Origin: CAYUWG01 sp964448285
GTDB taxonomy: Bacteria > Bacteroidota > Ignavibacteria > SZUA-365
Direction of reading: 5' to 3'
DNA: 56,324 nt
Assembly: GCA_964448285.1 (NCBI GenBank)
Contig: CAYUWG010000019.1
Location: 1-56,324, forward strand
How positions within the stretch are numbered: position 1 is the first letter of the stretch; the number at the start of each line of letters is the position of its first letter. The notes beneath the pieces were generated by a model. It had not been told where the DNA came from, did not search any database, and worked only from the letters and a program-made list of their open reading frames with translations. Below, piece after piece: positions 26,360 to 34,428 of this stretch. Both the position numbers and the translations under genes were made by a program.

Positions 26360-26389
26360 TGTGACTCACATCAACTCATCGCGTGATGA
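26360..26389. promoter_or_regulatory. Two palindromes upstream of the respiratory operon
   Basis: TGTGA-C-TCACA lies at 26360-26370, and TCATC-GCGT-GATGA at 26376-26389. Both are perfect inverted repeats, about 75-105 bp before the first gene. They could be binding sites for a CRP/FNR-type or similar dimeric regulator, but neither matches a full consensus. The rest of 26284-26504 is AT-rich and should hold the operon promoter; no gene is visible there. Confidence 0.35.
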
Positions 26390-26504
26390 TTGTCATTGAA
26401 ATCTAAGAAGATTCATATTGGTTGTGCAAACTTGTGAGGAACTCTCCGTTTTCGAGATGTCTCTAAGCCCAATAAATACGACAGTGGAGATGATACGACT
26501 CAAA

Positions 26505-26542
26505 GAAAAAAAAATGAGCAGGCTCTGAAGGAAGTCTGCTCA
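26505..26542 (-). terminator. Rho-independent terminator after the thioredoxin gene
   Basis: On the minus strand TGAGCAG pairs with CTGCTCA around a 14-base internal region. A run of nine T, then CTTT, follows. It lies about 30 bp past the thioredoxin stop and separates the sigma/DUF302 operon from the respiratory operon. Confidence 0.87.
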
Positions 26543-26572
26543 CTGAATGACTTTCGCGAAGTTATATAGCGT

Positions 26573-26917
26573 TCATCGCGCGGATGCTTCCGTGGAATGC
26601 AACTGTTCTTCTATTGCATTTTTCAACACTGATTTCGGAACAGCTCCAACGACGGTGTTGACCAATTCACCATTGTGGAAAAAACCCAATGTGGGAATAC
26701 CTCTTATCCCATAGCGAGCAGAGGTTTCGAAGTTATCATCCGTATTGAGTTTGGCGAAGTTGACCTTACCGCTGTATTCCTTAGCAAGCTCTTCCACGAT
26801 GGGAGCGATGATTCTGCATGGGCCGCACCATGGCGCCCAAAAGTCAACGATTGTGGGTAAGGGATTCTCGAGAACAGATGTCTGAAATGTGGAATCCGTG
26901 ACTTCGATTGGTTTCAT
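26573..26917 (-). CDS. trxA: Thioredoxin
   Basis: A 114-residue cytoplasmic thioredoxin with the active site W-C31-G-P-C34. The cis-proline segment is GIPTLGFF and FHNGELVNTVVGAVPK follows. The start is ATG 26917 with AAGGAAG before it. The upstream extension of the open frame is unrelated. It is the last gene of an operon with an ECF sigma factor, anti-sigma factor, DUF302 and DUF6132. It is probably induced with them and reduces disulfides or persulfides. Confidence 0.93.
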   Translation of the reverse strand: MKPIEVTDSTFQTSVLENPLPTIVDFWAPWCGPCRIIAPIVEELAKEYSGKVNFAKLNTDDNFETSARYGIRGIPTLGFFHNGELVNTVVGAVPKSVLKNAIEEQLHSTEASAR

Positions 26918-26949
26918 TGTTTCTTCCTTATGATAGGTACTTGAATAGG

Positions 26950-27120
26950 TTATTTCATGATTTCCATTGCGACCACAAGCCCAATGAACGCAAAGTAAGG
27001 GATGCTCACTTTGGGGTTGCAGAGGATTGGGCAAACACCCCCGGAAACGCGGCCCATGTATCTACTGATCATCCATCCGACTCCGCTTCCCAACAACGCG
27101 CCGCTCACCGCTTCAATCAT
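26950..27120 (-). CDS. DUF6132-like small membrane protein
   Basis: A 56-residue protein of two short hydrophobic segments joined by SGGVC30-PILC34-NPKVS. The C-P-I-x-x-N-P pattern is that of DUF6132, a small family with no known function. It overlaps the DUF302 gene by 4 bp (ATGA) and precedes trxA. The two cysteines near the membrane suggest metal or sulfur chemistry; this is inferred. Confidence 0.78.
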   Translation of the reverse strand: MIEAVSGALLGSGVGWMISRYMGRVSGGVCPILCNPKVSIPYFAFIGLVVAMEIMK

Positions 27121-27509
27121 TCCGCTGCTTCTTTCATGACCTCTTGAAGGAGTGTCTCTACTTTTTGTGGAAGGTCGCCAAAGTTTGCCGCCGGCAGCAC
27201 TGAAGTCATCATTGATGGATTCATCATTGTGAGAGTGCGTTCCTTGCCTGAATCGTACACGGCAATACGGCAGGGTAAAAACATCCCGATGCCCGCGTAA
27301 GCTTGAATCGCTTCGTTTGCATACGCTGCGTTGCAAACCTCTATGATGCTGTAGGGCATGATCGAAAAACCCTTCTCTTTCAGTGTTGCCTGCACGTCAT
27401 GGACGTGAAGCGTTCGAAAGTTTTTCTGAAGCGCCGTTTCCTGAACGGCAGCGATCAGTTCCTCAAAGGGACGTTGTGACGTAAGCGTAAATTCGACTTG
27501 TTGGTTCAT
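27117..27509 (-). CDS. DUF302 domain protein
   Basis: A 130-residue protein covering one DUF302 domain. The conserved pattern has C59 in IIEVCNAAYA and C80 in FLPCRIAVY. The protein ends in PQKVETLLQEV. The domain is common near redox and sulfur-metabolism genes, but no reaction is established that I can name. No signal peptide is visible, so it is probably cytoplasmic. AGATAGGA before the ATG is a plausible ribosome binding site. Confidence 0.85.
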   Translation of the reverse strand: MNQQVEFTLTSQRPFEELIAAVQETALQKNFRTLHVHDVQATLKEKGFSIMPYSIIEVCNAAYANEAIQAYAGIGMFLPCRIAVYDSGKERTLTMMNPSMMTSVLPAANFGDLPQKVETLLQEVMKEAAE

Positions 27510-27580
27510 TCCTATCTCTGCTTGTGATATGCCCCGCTGCTTGCGGTTGTGAAATAGGATGCATCAAGAGAATGAAGGAT

Positions 27581-27823
27581 TCAGCGCGTGTCGGGTATGC
27601 CGAGTAACGATAGGATTGAACTTCGCGCTTTTTCGGAAAAATGAGGAGCGCTCGCTCGATATAGCGCGATCATCTTCTCCATCGATTGGCAATACCGTGC
27701 GCAATCCGGGCAACCGTCGAGATGCCGTTTCACTGCCTGGCAGCGTTCGGTATTCGTATCATCCCCAAATTGCGTGCAAAGGTATTCGAGAACGTTGGCA
27801 CAAGCCTCGTACTTATTCGCCAT
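27581..27823 (-). CDS. Zinc-binding anti-sigma factor (zf-HC2 type)
   Basis: An 80-residue protein with the ZAS-type motif H34-L-D-G-C38-P-D-C41, plus cysteines at 8, 16, 28 and 45. It has no membrane helix, so it is a soluble anti-sigma factor like the RsrA group, which responds to thiol oxidation. The start overlaps the end of the sigma factor gene by 11 bp. It most likely holds the sigma factor inactive until its cysteines are oxidised or lose zinc. Confidence 0.87.
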   Translation of the reverse strand: MANKYEACANVLEYLCTQFGDDTNTERCQAVKRHLDGCPDCARYCQSMEKMIALYRASAPHFSEKARSSILSLLGIPDTR

Positions 27824-28391
27824 TGGTTTTCTCCATGAATACCTGCGTCAATTCATCCCGAAGGTATTTTCGTGCACGGTGCAATCGCGACTTCACAGCT
27901 GCTTCAGATAGACTTAGGACCCTCCCAACTTCTTTCGTCGAAAGCTGTTCGATATCTCGAAGGATAAAGACGATGCGGTAGTCCGGATCAAGGTTCTGAA
28001 TCGCGCTATCGAGGTGCTCGCGGAGTTCACTCTGTTCGAGATTGTCATGCGGATCACCTGCGTCTTGTCGAACGCTGTCAAGAAAAACTTCCTCGTCATC
28101 GATCGAAATGGTGCGGCGCGATTTTTCCTTTCGAGCCTCCATGAGACAGTGATTCGCGACGATCCGGTAAATCCACGTCGAGAACTTCGACCGCCGATCG
28201 AACTGATCGAGTTTGCGCATGATGCTCAAGACGGTTTCTTGTGTCGTGTTCTCCGCTCTGTCCTTGTTCCGGCAAACATGATAGGAAAAGCGAAAGATGA
28301 CCGGGGCATACTCTTCGACAAGCTTTCTGATGGCATCGGAATCTCCAAGTTGGGCGTGTGTTATGATCTCTTGCTCATTGTCAAAATGCAT
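27813..28391 (-). CDS. ECF sigma factor
   Basis: A 192-residue extracytoplasmic-function sigma factor. Region 2 is at about 25-90 (AENTTQETVLSIMRKLDQFD and FSTWIYRIVANHCLMEARK). Region 4 is at about 128-180 (LSTKEVGRVLSLSEAAVKSRLHRARKYLRDEL). It is the first gene of the operon with anti-sigma, DUF302, DUF6132 and trxA. It is expected to transcribe this operon itself. Only 58 bp separate it from the upstream metallopeptidase gene. Confidence 0.95.
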   Translation of the reverse strand: MHFDNEQEIITHAQLGDSDAIRKLVEEYAPVIFRFSYHVCRNKDRAENTTQETVLSIMRKLDQFDRRSKFSTWIYRIVANHCLMEARKEKSRRTISIDDEEVFLDSVRQDAGDPHDNLEQSELREHLDSAIQNLDPDYRIVFILRDIEQLSTKEVGRVLSLSEAAVKSRLHRARKYLRDELTQVFMEKTNGE

Positions 28392-28449
28392 AGATACGAT
28401 GCTCGAAAATGTCTTTTGATTCCGGTCTCAGCGAAGGCCGTCCGGTAAT

Positions 28450-29175
28450 TCACTGTTCCAGATAATACGCATGCTCTTTCAACCATTCCTGAATGCGTTT
28501 ACGACGCGGACAATACCGGTCAACGATTTTCCAATAGCGCTCCGAATGGTTGAGTTCGCGAAGGTGTGCAAGCTCATGAATGATGACGTAGTCCATAACC
28601 GAAGGCGGTACCATTACAAGCCGCAGGTTGAAGTTGAGATTTCCCTGCTCTGAACAACTCGCCCAACGAGTCTTCGCTTTCTTGATAGTGACTTTCCCGG
28701 GTTTCAACTTCATGAGCGTAGCCCACGCCGCAACCCGAGGGCGAACGATCTTCGACGCTTGTAAACGATACCACGCTGTGATGACGTTCTTGATGTATTC
28801 CTCACGGTGCTCGTTGTGCAACGCCTGCGGAATGGTTATTTCAATGTCGCTTCCGTTAAGACGAATTTGCGGTCGCGTAAACAGTGTCGGGACCAATGTC
28901 AATCGATATGCCCGTCCCAGGAACATGATCGTCGATCCATTGCGAAAGCGTTGGCGGGGGATTTTCTTCTGGAGTCGTTCGAATTCTACAAGCTTCTCGA
29001 CAATCCAATCTTTACGGCTGTGAATGATTGCGGGGAGTTCGTGCATCGGAAAACGTGGCGGAGTTGAAACACGCAGACCCTTTCCCATCGTCACGGTGAG
29101 ACGGACGTATCGATTCCTTTTGGTGCGAATGACCAGATAGGGAATCTTCTGTCCAAGTAACGTGATGGTAGGCAT
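28450..29175 (-). CDS. YgjP-like zinc metallopeptidase (DUF45)
   Basis: A 241-residue protein of the YgjP/M48-like family. The zinc site is H-E-L-A-H-L in IIHELAHLRELNHSERYW; the two histidines and a third from the NHSERYW segment bind zinc. The TRWASCSEQGNLNFNLRLVM segment before it is characteristic. No signal peptide is visible, so it is cytoplasmic. In many genomes it lies next to type I restriction loci or stands alone; its substrate is unknown. ATG 29175 is preferred to 29184 because MPTITLLGQ fits the family start. Confidence 0.85.
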   Translation of the reverse strand: MPTITLLGQKIPYLVIRTKRNRYVRLTVTMGKGLRVSTPPRFPMHELPAIIHSRKDWIVEKLVEFERLQKKIPRQRFRNGSTIMFLGRAYRLTLVPTLFTRPQIRLNGSDIEITIPQALHNEHREEYIKNVITAWYRLQASKIVRPRVAAWATLMKLKPGKVTIKKAKTRWASCSEQGNLNFNLRLVMVPPSVMDYVIIHELAHLRELNHSERYWKIVDRYCPRRKRIQEWLKEHAYYLEQ

Positions 29176-29251
29176 GTTACCCAATCAATTCGTGCGAACT
29201 TCGATCATATGACCCGTTAATGAAAACTATCGACTGACTGCCGATTTTCTT

Positions 29252-30247
29252 TCAAAGAATTCCGGCAACGGAAGATATAACCCAATACGACATTCCGGCA
29301 AACAGTGCTGAGAGAGGTATGGTTAAAACCCATGCCCACAGGATATTTCGTGCAACACCCCATCGAACGGCACTCAATCCACGCAACGATCCGACGCCGA
29401 TGATGGAACCGGTAATCGTATGCGTCGTGCTGACAGGAATCCCGAAAATCGTTGCGCCTATAATCGTGAGGCCTGCCGAAGTCTCTGCGCTGAATCCGCC
29501 GAACGGACTGAGTTTCGTTAAGCGCATCCCAAGCGTGCGAATCACTTTCCAACCGCCGATCATCGTGCCCATTGCGATAACAAGATGGCTTGTGATCACC
29601 ACCCAAAAAGGAACATAGAATGTCTCTCCTAAAAGTCCGTTTGTAAAGAGGAGAATCGTAATGATCCCCATCGTCTTCTGTGCATCGTTCGCACCGTGGC
29701 TTAAGCTATACCCAGCGGCTGAGATTAACTGCAACCTCCGAAAGTATCGGTCCACTTTCCGCTGAGACGCTGTGCGAACGATCCAAAGCGTCAGCACGGA
29801 GAAGAGGTAAGCCATGACCATTCCAAGAAGAGGCGCTGCGAGAATGAAAATGAGAACCTTCGTGTAGCCTGACATGATAAGCACGGCGAAGCCTGCCTTG
29901 GTCACTGCAGCGCCACCATATCCACCGATGATGGAGTGTGATACGGAAATGGGTAAACCGAAATGCGTCGCAGTTGCCGTGAGTATGATCGCTCCAACCA
30001 AGCCTGAAAGAATCACGAAGTTATCCACGATAGCAACGTCAACGATTCCTTTCCCGATGGTCGTTGCGACGCTCACCCCGAAGAGAAATGCCGCAACGAA
30101 GTTGAAAAAAGCCGCCCAGGCCACAGCTTGAATCGGCGTCAATACTCTCGTCGAGACCACGGTCGCAATCGAATTCGCTGCATCGTTCATCCCATTGTAA
30201 AAGTCGAAGAGTAACGCGATGAAAATAATGAAGAGGACGAACGTCAT
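29252..30247 (-). CDS. Inorganic phosphate transporter, Pit family
   Basis: A 331-residue permease with about ten helices. The two family signatures are NGMNDAANSIATVVSTRVL at the start and LSHGANDAQKTMGIIT in the second half; they form the phosphate and cation pathway. PISVSHSIIGG and PVSTTHTITGSIIG are the paired inverted-repeat segments. It lies 4 bp downstream of a DUF47 gene, the usual arrangement for low-affinity phosphate uptake. Confidence 0.95.
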   Translation of the reverse strand: MTFVLFIIFIALLFDFYNGMNDAANSIATVVSTRVLTPIQAVAWAAFFNFVAAFLFGVSVATTIGKGIVDVAIVDNFVILSGLVGAIILTATATHFGLPISVSHSIIGGYGGAAVTKAGFAVLIMSGYTKVLIFILAAPLLGMVMAYLFSVLTLWIVRTASQRKVDRYFRRLQLISAAGYSLSHGANDAQKTMGIITILLFTNGLLGETFYVPFWVVITSHLVIAMGTMIGGWKVIRTLGMRLTKLSPFGGFSAETSAGLTIIGATIFGIPVSTTHTITGSIIGVGSLRGLSAVRWGVARNILWAWVLTIPLSALFAGMSYWVISSVAGIL

Positions 30248-30251
30248 ACGG

Positions 30252-30869
30252 CTACGCGTTCTTTATAAAGACGGCGATAATGTCATTCGCGACTTCCTGA
30301 CACTTATCGGCGACCATTTCGAGCATGTCGAGTATTTCTTTCTTCTTCATCAAGCTGATGGCGTTCGTTTCCCGTTCGAAAAGCTCTGTCATGGCTTGTT
30401 GATAGACGGTATCGGCTTCCGTCTCCAAATCCTTTACCGCTTTGCATTCATTCATGCGGTTGTGCTTATCCTTCAGATCCTGAATCGCCGTCCCTAACTC
30501 CATGATCTGCTGGACGATAATCGATGTCATCCGCTTCGCGCCGGGAATCGGTTCGTCCAATTGAAAAATCCGGACTCGAAGACTCGCACCAAGGAGGATA
30601 TCGCTGATGTCGTCGAGCTTCTTGATGAGATTGAAAATATCCTCGCGGTCGAACGGAGTCACGAACGTTTTATTCAATTGGCGGACGACTTTGTCCAATA
30701 TCTCGTCGCACCGTTTTTCTTCCGGCTTGATTTGAAGGATCAAGTCAAGATTGTAGGAGTCGGCTGCAAAGAGCGTATGGGTCAGCAAAGCCATTTCTCG
30801 GATATGACCGATCATATCGTTGAAATGCTCGAAGTACTTCTCTTCTTTCGGAAGAAGTTTATCAAACAT
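30252..30869 (-). CDS. DUF47 (PhoU-like) partner of the phosphate transporter
   Basis: A 205-residue all-helical protein related to PhoU, starting MFDKLLPKEEKYFEHFNDM. It contains KRCDEILDKVVRQLNKTFVTPFDREDIFNLIKKLDDISD, the core of the DUF47 family. The acidic E/D-x-x-x-D motifs can bind metals. These proteins regulate or stabilise Pit transporters. It starts the two-gene phosphate operon; its promoter should lie in 30870-31173. Confidence 0.92.
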   Translation of the reverse strand: MFDKLLPKEEKYFEHFNDMIGHIREMALLTHTLFAADSYNLDLILQIKPEEKRCDEILDKVVRQLNKTFVTPFDREDIFNLIKKLDDISDILLGASLRVRIFQLDEPIPGAKRMTSIIVQQIMELGTAIQDLKDKHNRMNECKAVKDLETEADTVYQQAMTELFERETNAISLMKKKEILDMLEMVADKCQEVANDIIAVFIKNA

Positions 30870-31173
30870 GGGAATGAGTGTCTCTACTGGGATGGTGTGG
30901 ATGGAAGAATCGAAACAAGGTCATCTCATCCGATTCGATGAATGAAAATACACCAGTCACGCCTACCGGCAAAAGCCGAATGGCGATTGTTGTCCGGAGA
31001 AAGCTGAACACGTTATTCCCGGTACGCAGCACTGCTGATTCCTGACGCGAGCGTTTCGCTCACTCCCCTCGATACGGTTGCATTTCCGGGTACATTGGCG
31101 TAGTTTGACGCCCTAACGGCGTTCTGCCGTTTCCCTTTCAAAAATCTCCATCCTCTCTAACAGTGGAGCGTTA
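30870..31173. other. Divergent intergenic region between the phosphate operon and the GH57-type gene
   Basis: No gene is seen here. The region should hold promoters for both neighbours. It has a short hairpin at 31049-31061 (GAGCG and CGCTC around TTT), followed by CACTCCCCTCGATACGG, which looks like part of a dispersed repeat. A second hairpin lies at 31115-31131 (AACGGC and GCCGTT around GTTCT), just before the GH57-type gene leader. No riboswitch pattern was recognised. Confidence 0.5.
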
Positions 31174-33744
31174 ATGTCCCGATACATTCTTATTCCCGTA
31201 AGCATCGTTTTACTGCCATTCGTACTCTTGGCTCAACCTTCAGCAACACCGGACGGTGTGCGTTTTGCTTATGAAAATGCAGAAGCACAGACAGTCTCTT
31301 TGGTTGGTGATTTCAACAGCTGGTCGGGTCTCTCTCATCCAATGAAGAAGACGGAATCCGGTGAATGGATTGCCGGAATGAAATTGTTACCGGGGACTTA
31401 CCAATACGGCTATCTCGTCGATGGGAATCGCATCATGACTGATCCCCGGAATCCGCTCACCTTTGAAGTGGTTGACGGTTCGCGCATCAATTCCCTGATC
31501 ACGATTCAGGATGGGAAAATCATAATGGAAGGCTATCCCGTTCGCCGTGCTTTGAACGACAACTATCCGAAACGCGGCGGGACAGTGTATCTCAATCTTA
31601 TCTTCAAGCACCATCTTCCGCTGTATTACAACGCGCGTAAGGACCAGATCGATGCACCGTTCGTGCGTATGCATGCGACGCGAGACTACTTTGAATTGGC
31701 TGACGTCATTCAGCGTTATCCGAACGTCCACGCCACCACTGTTCTTTCCCCTACTCTCCTCTGGCAGATCCAGGAGATTTACGTCAATCGCATGGAACCG
31801 TACATCATAAAGAACAAAACGATGCGGCCAAAGCCGGCAAAGATGAATGCCGCAGGTTTCCTCGCTGCGATGAAGGGGAAAACCGACCCGTGGATCGACA
31901 TCTGCCTAACACCCGCTGAACGCATGACCGATGAAGACAAAAACTACTTGTACCGCAATCAATGGAACGCCTTCACGATCTCGCCCGTGCGGATGAACCG
32001 GCTCCCGGAAATGGTTCGCCTTCATGAGAAGTGGGTGGACTCGAAAGGGAATCCGAGTTACTCCGTGCAGGAGCTTCGAACACTCAAGTTCTTCGCGATC
32101 TTCGCGCATTTCGACACCGAGTTCTTCGAACGCTCCGTTCCTCTCATCCAAACAGGGACGCGCATTAAGCTGTCGCTCGACCTCCGCGATTTGATCTCCT
32201 ACAGAAGCGACGGGAAGTATTATCTCAAGCGAGACATCACCGAGGATGATTGCCACCGTATCGTCGCATCTTCTTACTACATCATGTCAAGCATTCTTCC
32301 GACGTTTGAAAAAGTGAGATACGACCACCGCGCAAAAATCGGCCAGATGGACCTTGCTGCCACTTCATTTGCTGACGCTGTTCTTCCCCTCCTCATCAAC
32401 TCGGACGTTGCACGAGACGCTGATCCGAATATTCAACTCCCCGCTCCTTATGCGAATCCCGGAGACGCTGAAGCACAATTGCAGATGTCGTTGACCGCTT
32501 ATCAGAAGTATTTCAACCATACGCCGACCGGATATATACCACCCTATGGCGCAATGGCTCCAAACGTGATCCCCATTTTGAAGAAGAACGGTTTTACATG
32601 GTTCAGTTCGCATGAAGCCGTATTGCGAAAAAGCCAGCCCGACAATCTCGCCACAAACCAACCCTATGTCGCGAGCGCGGATGGTGCGAGCCTCACCGGC
32701 GTTTTCTCCGATGACCTCCTGACAACCCGGATCAATTGGGTTTATCGGAATTACTATGCGGAGAACTCTGCGCACGATTTTATCGAGAATCTTCTCACGT
32801 TAGCGCCGAAGGACGAGAACGAAGACGCGCTCGTCACGGTCGTCATCGACAATGATGACGCATGGCTTCAATACAATCGGGATACGGACGGGAAAGGTTT
32901 TGTCAACGGAATCTATCGCAAGCTCAACAAGCTTTTCGAATCCCGTGCGGTTGTCACGGTCACGATGCCCGAGTACCTATCCGGAAATCGTCTTCGTGGA
33001 ATAGCTGCCCATGCGGAGTTGAAAGAGATCACTGCACTCGGCAGTGGTTCACGACTCGATGGCAATTTCAATGCATGGATAGGAAACCAGTACAGCAATG
33101 CGGCATGGGAAACGCTCGGTAATATCCGGAAACAACTCAGCTCTGTCACACCCGATGTGTCCGAGGAGTTCTTACTGCAATTCGCGAAGAAACCGTTTAC
33201 AATGTTTTACGGAGCGACGAGCCAGCATTGGTTCGCTTCGTTCAATCCAAGTTTATTGAACGGCGGAGACCCAAAACCGTATGAGATGCAGTTTCTGAAC
33301 ATGGCTCGCGAAGCGGTGGAAAATGCAGGCGGCACCGCGTCGTCGCTCGCTTCATTTCTCCCATCAGGCCTGGTGAAACCCGTGTGGGAAAGACAGCACA
33401 ACAGAACCCGGGTAACATTCCTTTGCAAACTCGTGGATCGTGAAGCGATTACCTCCGTCTTCATTGCCGGCAACAGAAAGGAACTTGGAAATCTCGAACC
33501 CAACACGATCCGCATGTGGGACAACGGCGAATACGGCGATGAGGTCTTTGGCAATAACGAATGGACGATAGTCGTTGACCTTGAACCGGGTGAATTGCTC
33601 TACAAATACACGAACAGCGGCGGTCAGGGTACGTGGGACGGCGCAGAGACTTTCCCGGATATATGGAGGAAGGTCATTATTTCCGGAGAAAAGATGACGA
33701 TCTCCGATGTGTTTGCTCGTCTTCCAAAAACAGTGAATAACTAA
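31174..33744 (+). CDS. Secreted GH57-like glycosidase with N- and C-terminal starch-binding-type domains
   Basis: An 856-residue protein with a signal peptide (VSIVLLPFVLLAQ). Residues about 25-105 form a CBM48/E-set-like domain (VSLVGDFNSWSG, YQYGYLVDG). The central part, about 125-680, is GH57-like: LIFKHHLPLYYN, then WFSSHEAVL with candidate nucleophile E481, and DNDDAWLQ with candidate acid at 561-562. The C-terminal 110 residues resemble CBM20 (FIAGNRKELGN, MWDNGEYGDEVFGNNEWT). GH57 enzymes act on a-glucans; most are cytoplasmic, so export is notable. No T9SS tail is visible. GTGGAG before the ATG serves as the ribosome binding site. Confidence 0.85.
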   Translation: MSRYILIPVSIVLLPFVLLAQPSATPDGVRFAYENAEAQTVSLVGDFNSWSGLSHPMKKTESGEWIAGMKLLPGTYQYGYLVDGNRIMTDPRNPLTFEVVDGSRINSLITIQDGKIIMEGYPVRRALNDNYPKRGGTVYLNLIFKHHLPLYYNARKDQIDAPFVRMHATRDYFELADVIQRYPNVHATTVLSPTLLWQIQEIYVNRMEPYIIKNKTMRPKPAKMNAAGFLAAMKGKTDPWIDICLTPAERMTDEDKNYLYRNQWNAFTISPVRMNRLPEMVRLHEKWVDSKGNPSYSVQELRTLKFFAIFAHFDTEFFERSVPLIQTGTRIKLSLDLRDLISYRSDGKYYLKRDITEDDCHRIVASSYYIMSSILPTFEKVRYDHRAKIGQMDLAATSFADAVLPLLINSDVARDADPNIQLPAPYANPGDAEAQLQMSLTAYQKYFNHTPTGYIPPYGAMAPNVIPILKKNGFTWFSSHEAVLRKSQPDNLATNQPYVASADGASLTGVFSDDLLTTRINWVYRNYYAENSAHDFIENLLTLAPKDENEDALVTVVIDNDDAWLQYNRDTDGKGFVNGIYRKLNKLFESRAVVTVTMPEYLSGNRLRGIAAHAELKEITALGSGSRLDGNFNAWIGNQYSNAAWETLGNIRKQLSSVTPDVSEEFLLQFAKKPFTMFYGATSQHWFASFNPSLLNGGDPKPYEMQFLNMAREAVENAGGTASSLASFLPSGLVKPVWERQHNRTRVTFLCKLVDREAITSVFIAGNRKELGNLEPNTIRMWDNGEYGDEVFGNNEWTIVVDLEPGELLYKYTNSGGQGTWDGAETFPDIWRKVIISGEKMTISDVFARLPKTVNN

Positions 33745-33761
33745 ACCGACACCCTTACTGA

Positions 33762-33789
33762 AGCACCCGCCTTGCGGGTGCTTTTTTTT
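33762..33789 (+). terminator. Strong Rho-independent terminator after the GH57-type gene
   Basis: AGCACCCGC pairs perfectly with GCGGGTGCT around a CTT loop, followed by eight T. It lies 17 bp past the stop codon and makes any upstream start of the next gene (before 33799) unlikely. Confidence 0.95.
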
Positions 33790-33798
33790 CTCCCGCGA

Positions 33799-34416
33799 AT
33801 GGCATCTCAGTTCCCTCTGTACAACCAGACCGTTTACACGAAGGACGAACTTTGTGCAGACGTGACGACCAAACTCGATCCGGTCGGATTGACTACGGTG
33901 CTTGCAGCGTATGATATGGCGACAAGCGTCCATGAATACCAGGTTCGAACCGATGCGACGCCCTACTTCTGGCATATCTCTCGCGTCGCTAAAGTCGTCG
34001 TTCAGGAATTGGAGTATTACAACGCGGACGTTATCGCTGCATCGCTTTTGCATGACGTTCTCGAAGATTCGGAAATCATCACGGCAGAAGTCATCAAGTA
34101 CAATTTCAATTCGTACATCAGCTATATCGTGGAGGTGTTGACGAAGAACTTCCGGCTGATGGGCGTGCTTCGCGAGCAGGAGGACCAGGAATACATCGAG
34201 CGCATAAACTTTGCGAGCGTCGATTGCAAGATCGTGAAGTTCGCCGAGCGGCTCGACAATTTCCGCTGCCTCGAATTCGGCGTGAAGCGCAATCCCTTCC
34301 GATACATCGAGGAAACGGAGATGTATTATTTCCCGATGGCGATGAAAGAAAAGAACGACCTTTTGAACGCGCTCATGCAAAAGATGAATGAAGTCAAAGG
34401 GAAACTTCTAGCCTGA
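33799..34416 (+). CDS. Small SpoT-like HD hydrolase without a synthetase domain
   Basis: A 205-residue HD-domain protein similar to the hydrolase half of RelA/SpoT, so it may degrade (p)ppGpp. Motifs are R50 and H59 in TPYFWHISRVA, H85-D86 and E89-D90 in SLLHDVLEDSE, and a later KFAERLDNFR. In SpoT that last motif is K-L-A-D-R-L-H-N-M-R, so the metal-binding aspartate is glutamate here. ATG 33799 is used because the upstream codons lie in the terminator. It lies 12 bp before dtd and is probably co-transcribed. It may act on a different nucleotide. Confidence 0.75.
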   Translation: MASQFPLYNQTVYTKDELCADVTTKLDPVGLTTVLAAYDMATSVHEYQVRTDATPYFWHISRVAKVVVQELEYYNADVIAASLLHDVLEDSEIITAEVIKYNFNSYISYIVEVLTKNFRLMGVLREQEDQEYIERINFASVDCKIVKFAERLDNFRCLEFGVKRNPFRYIEETEMYYFPMAMKEKNDLLNALMQKMNEVKGKLLA

Positions 34417-34428
34417 TTCGCGCACACG

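Noticed and set aside
30870..31173. Riboswitch before the GH57-type or phosphate genes
   Set aside because: Only short isolated hairpins are present; no known aptamer core was recognised.
33364..34380. A 338-codon minus-strand open frame across the GH57-type and SpoT-like genes
   Set aside because: It spans two confident plus-strand genes and the strong terminator between them; no domain seen.
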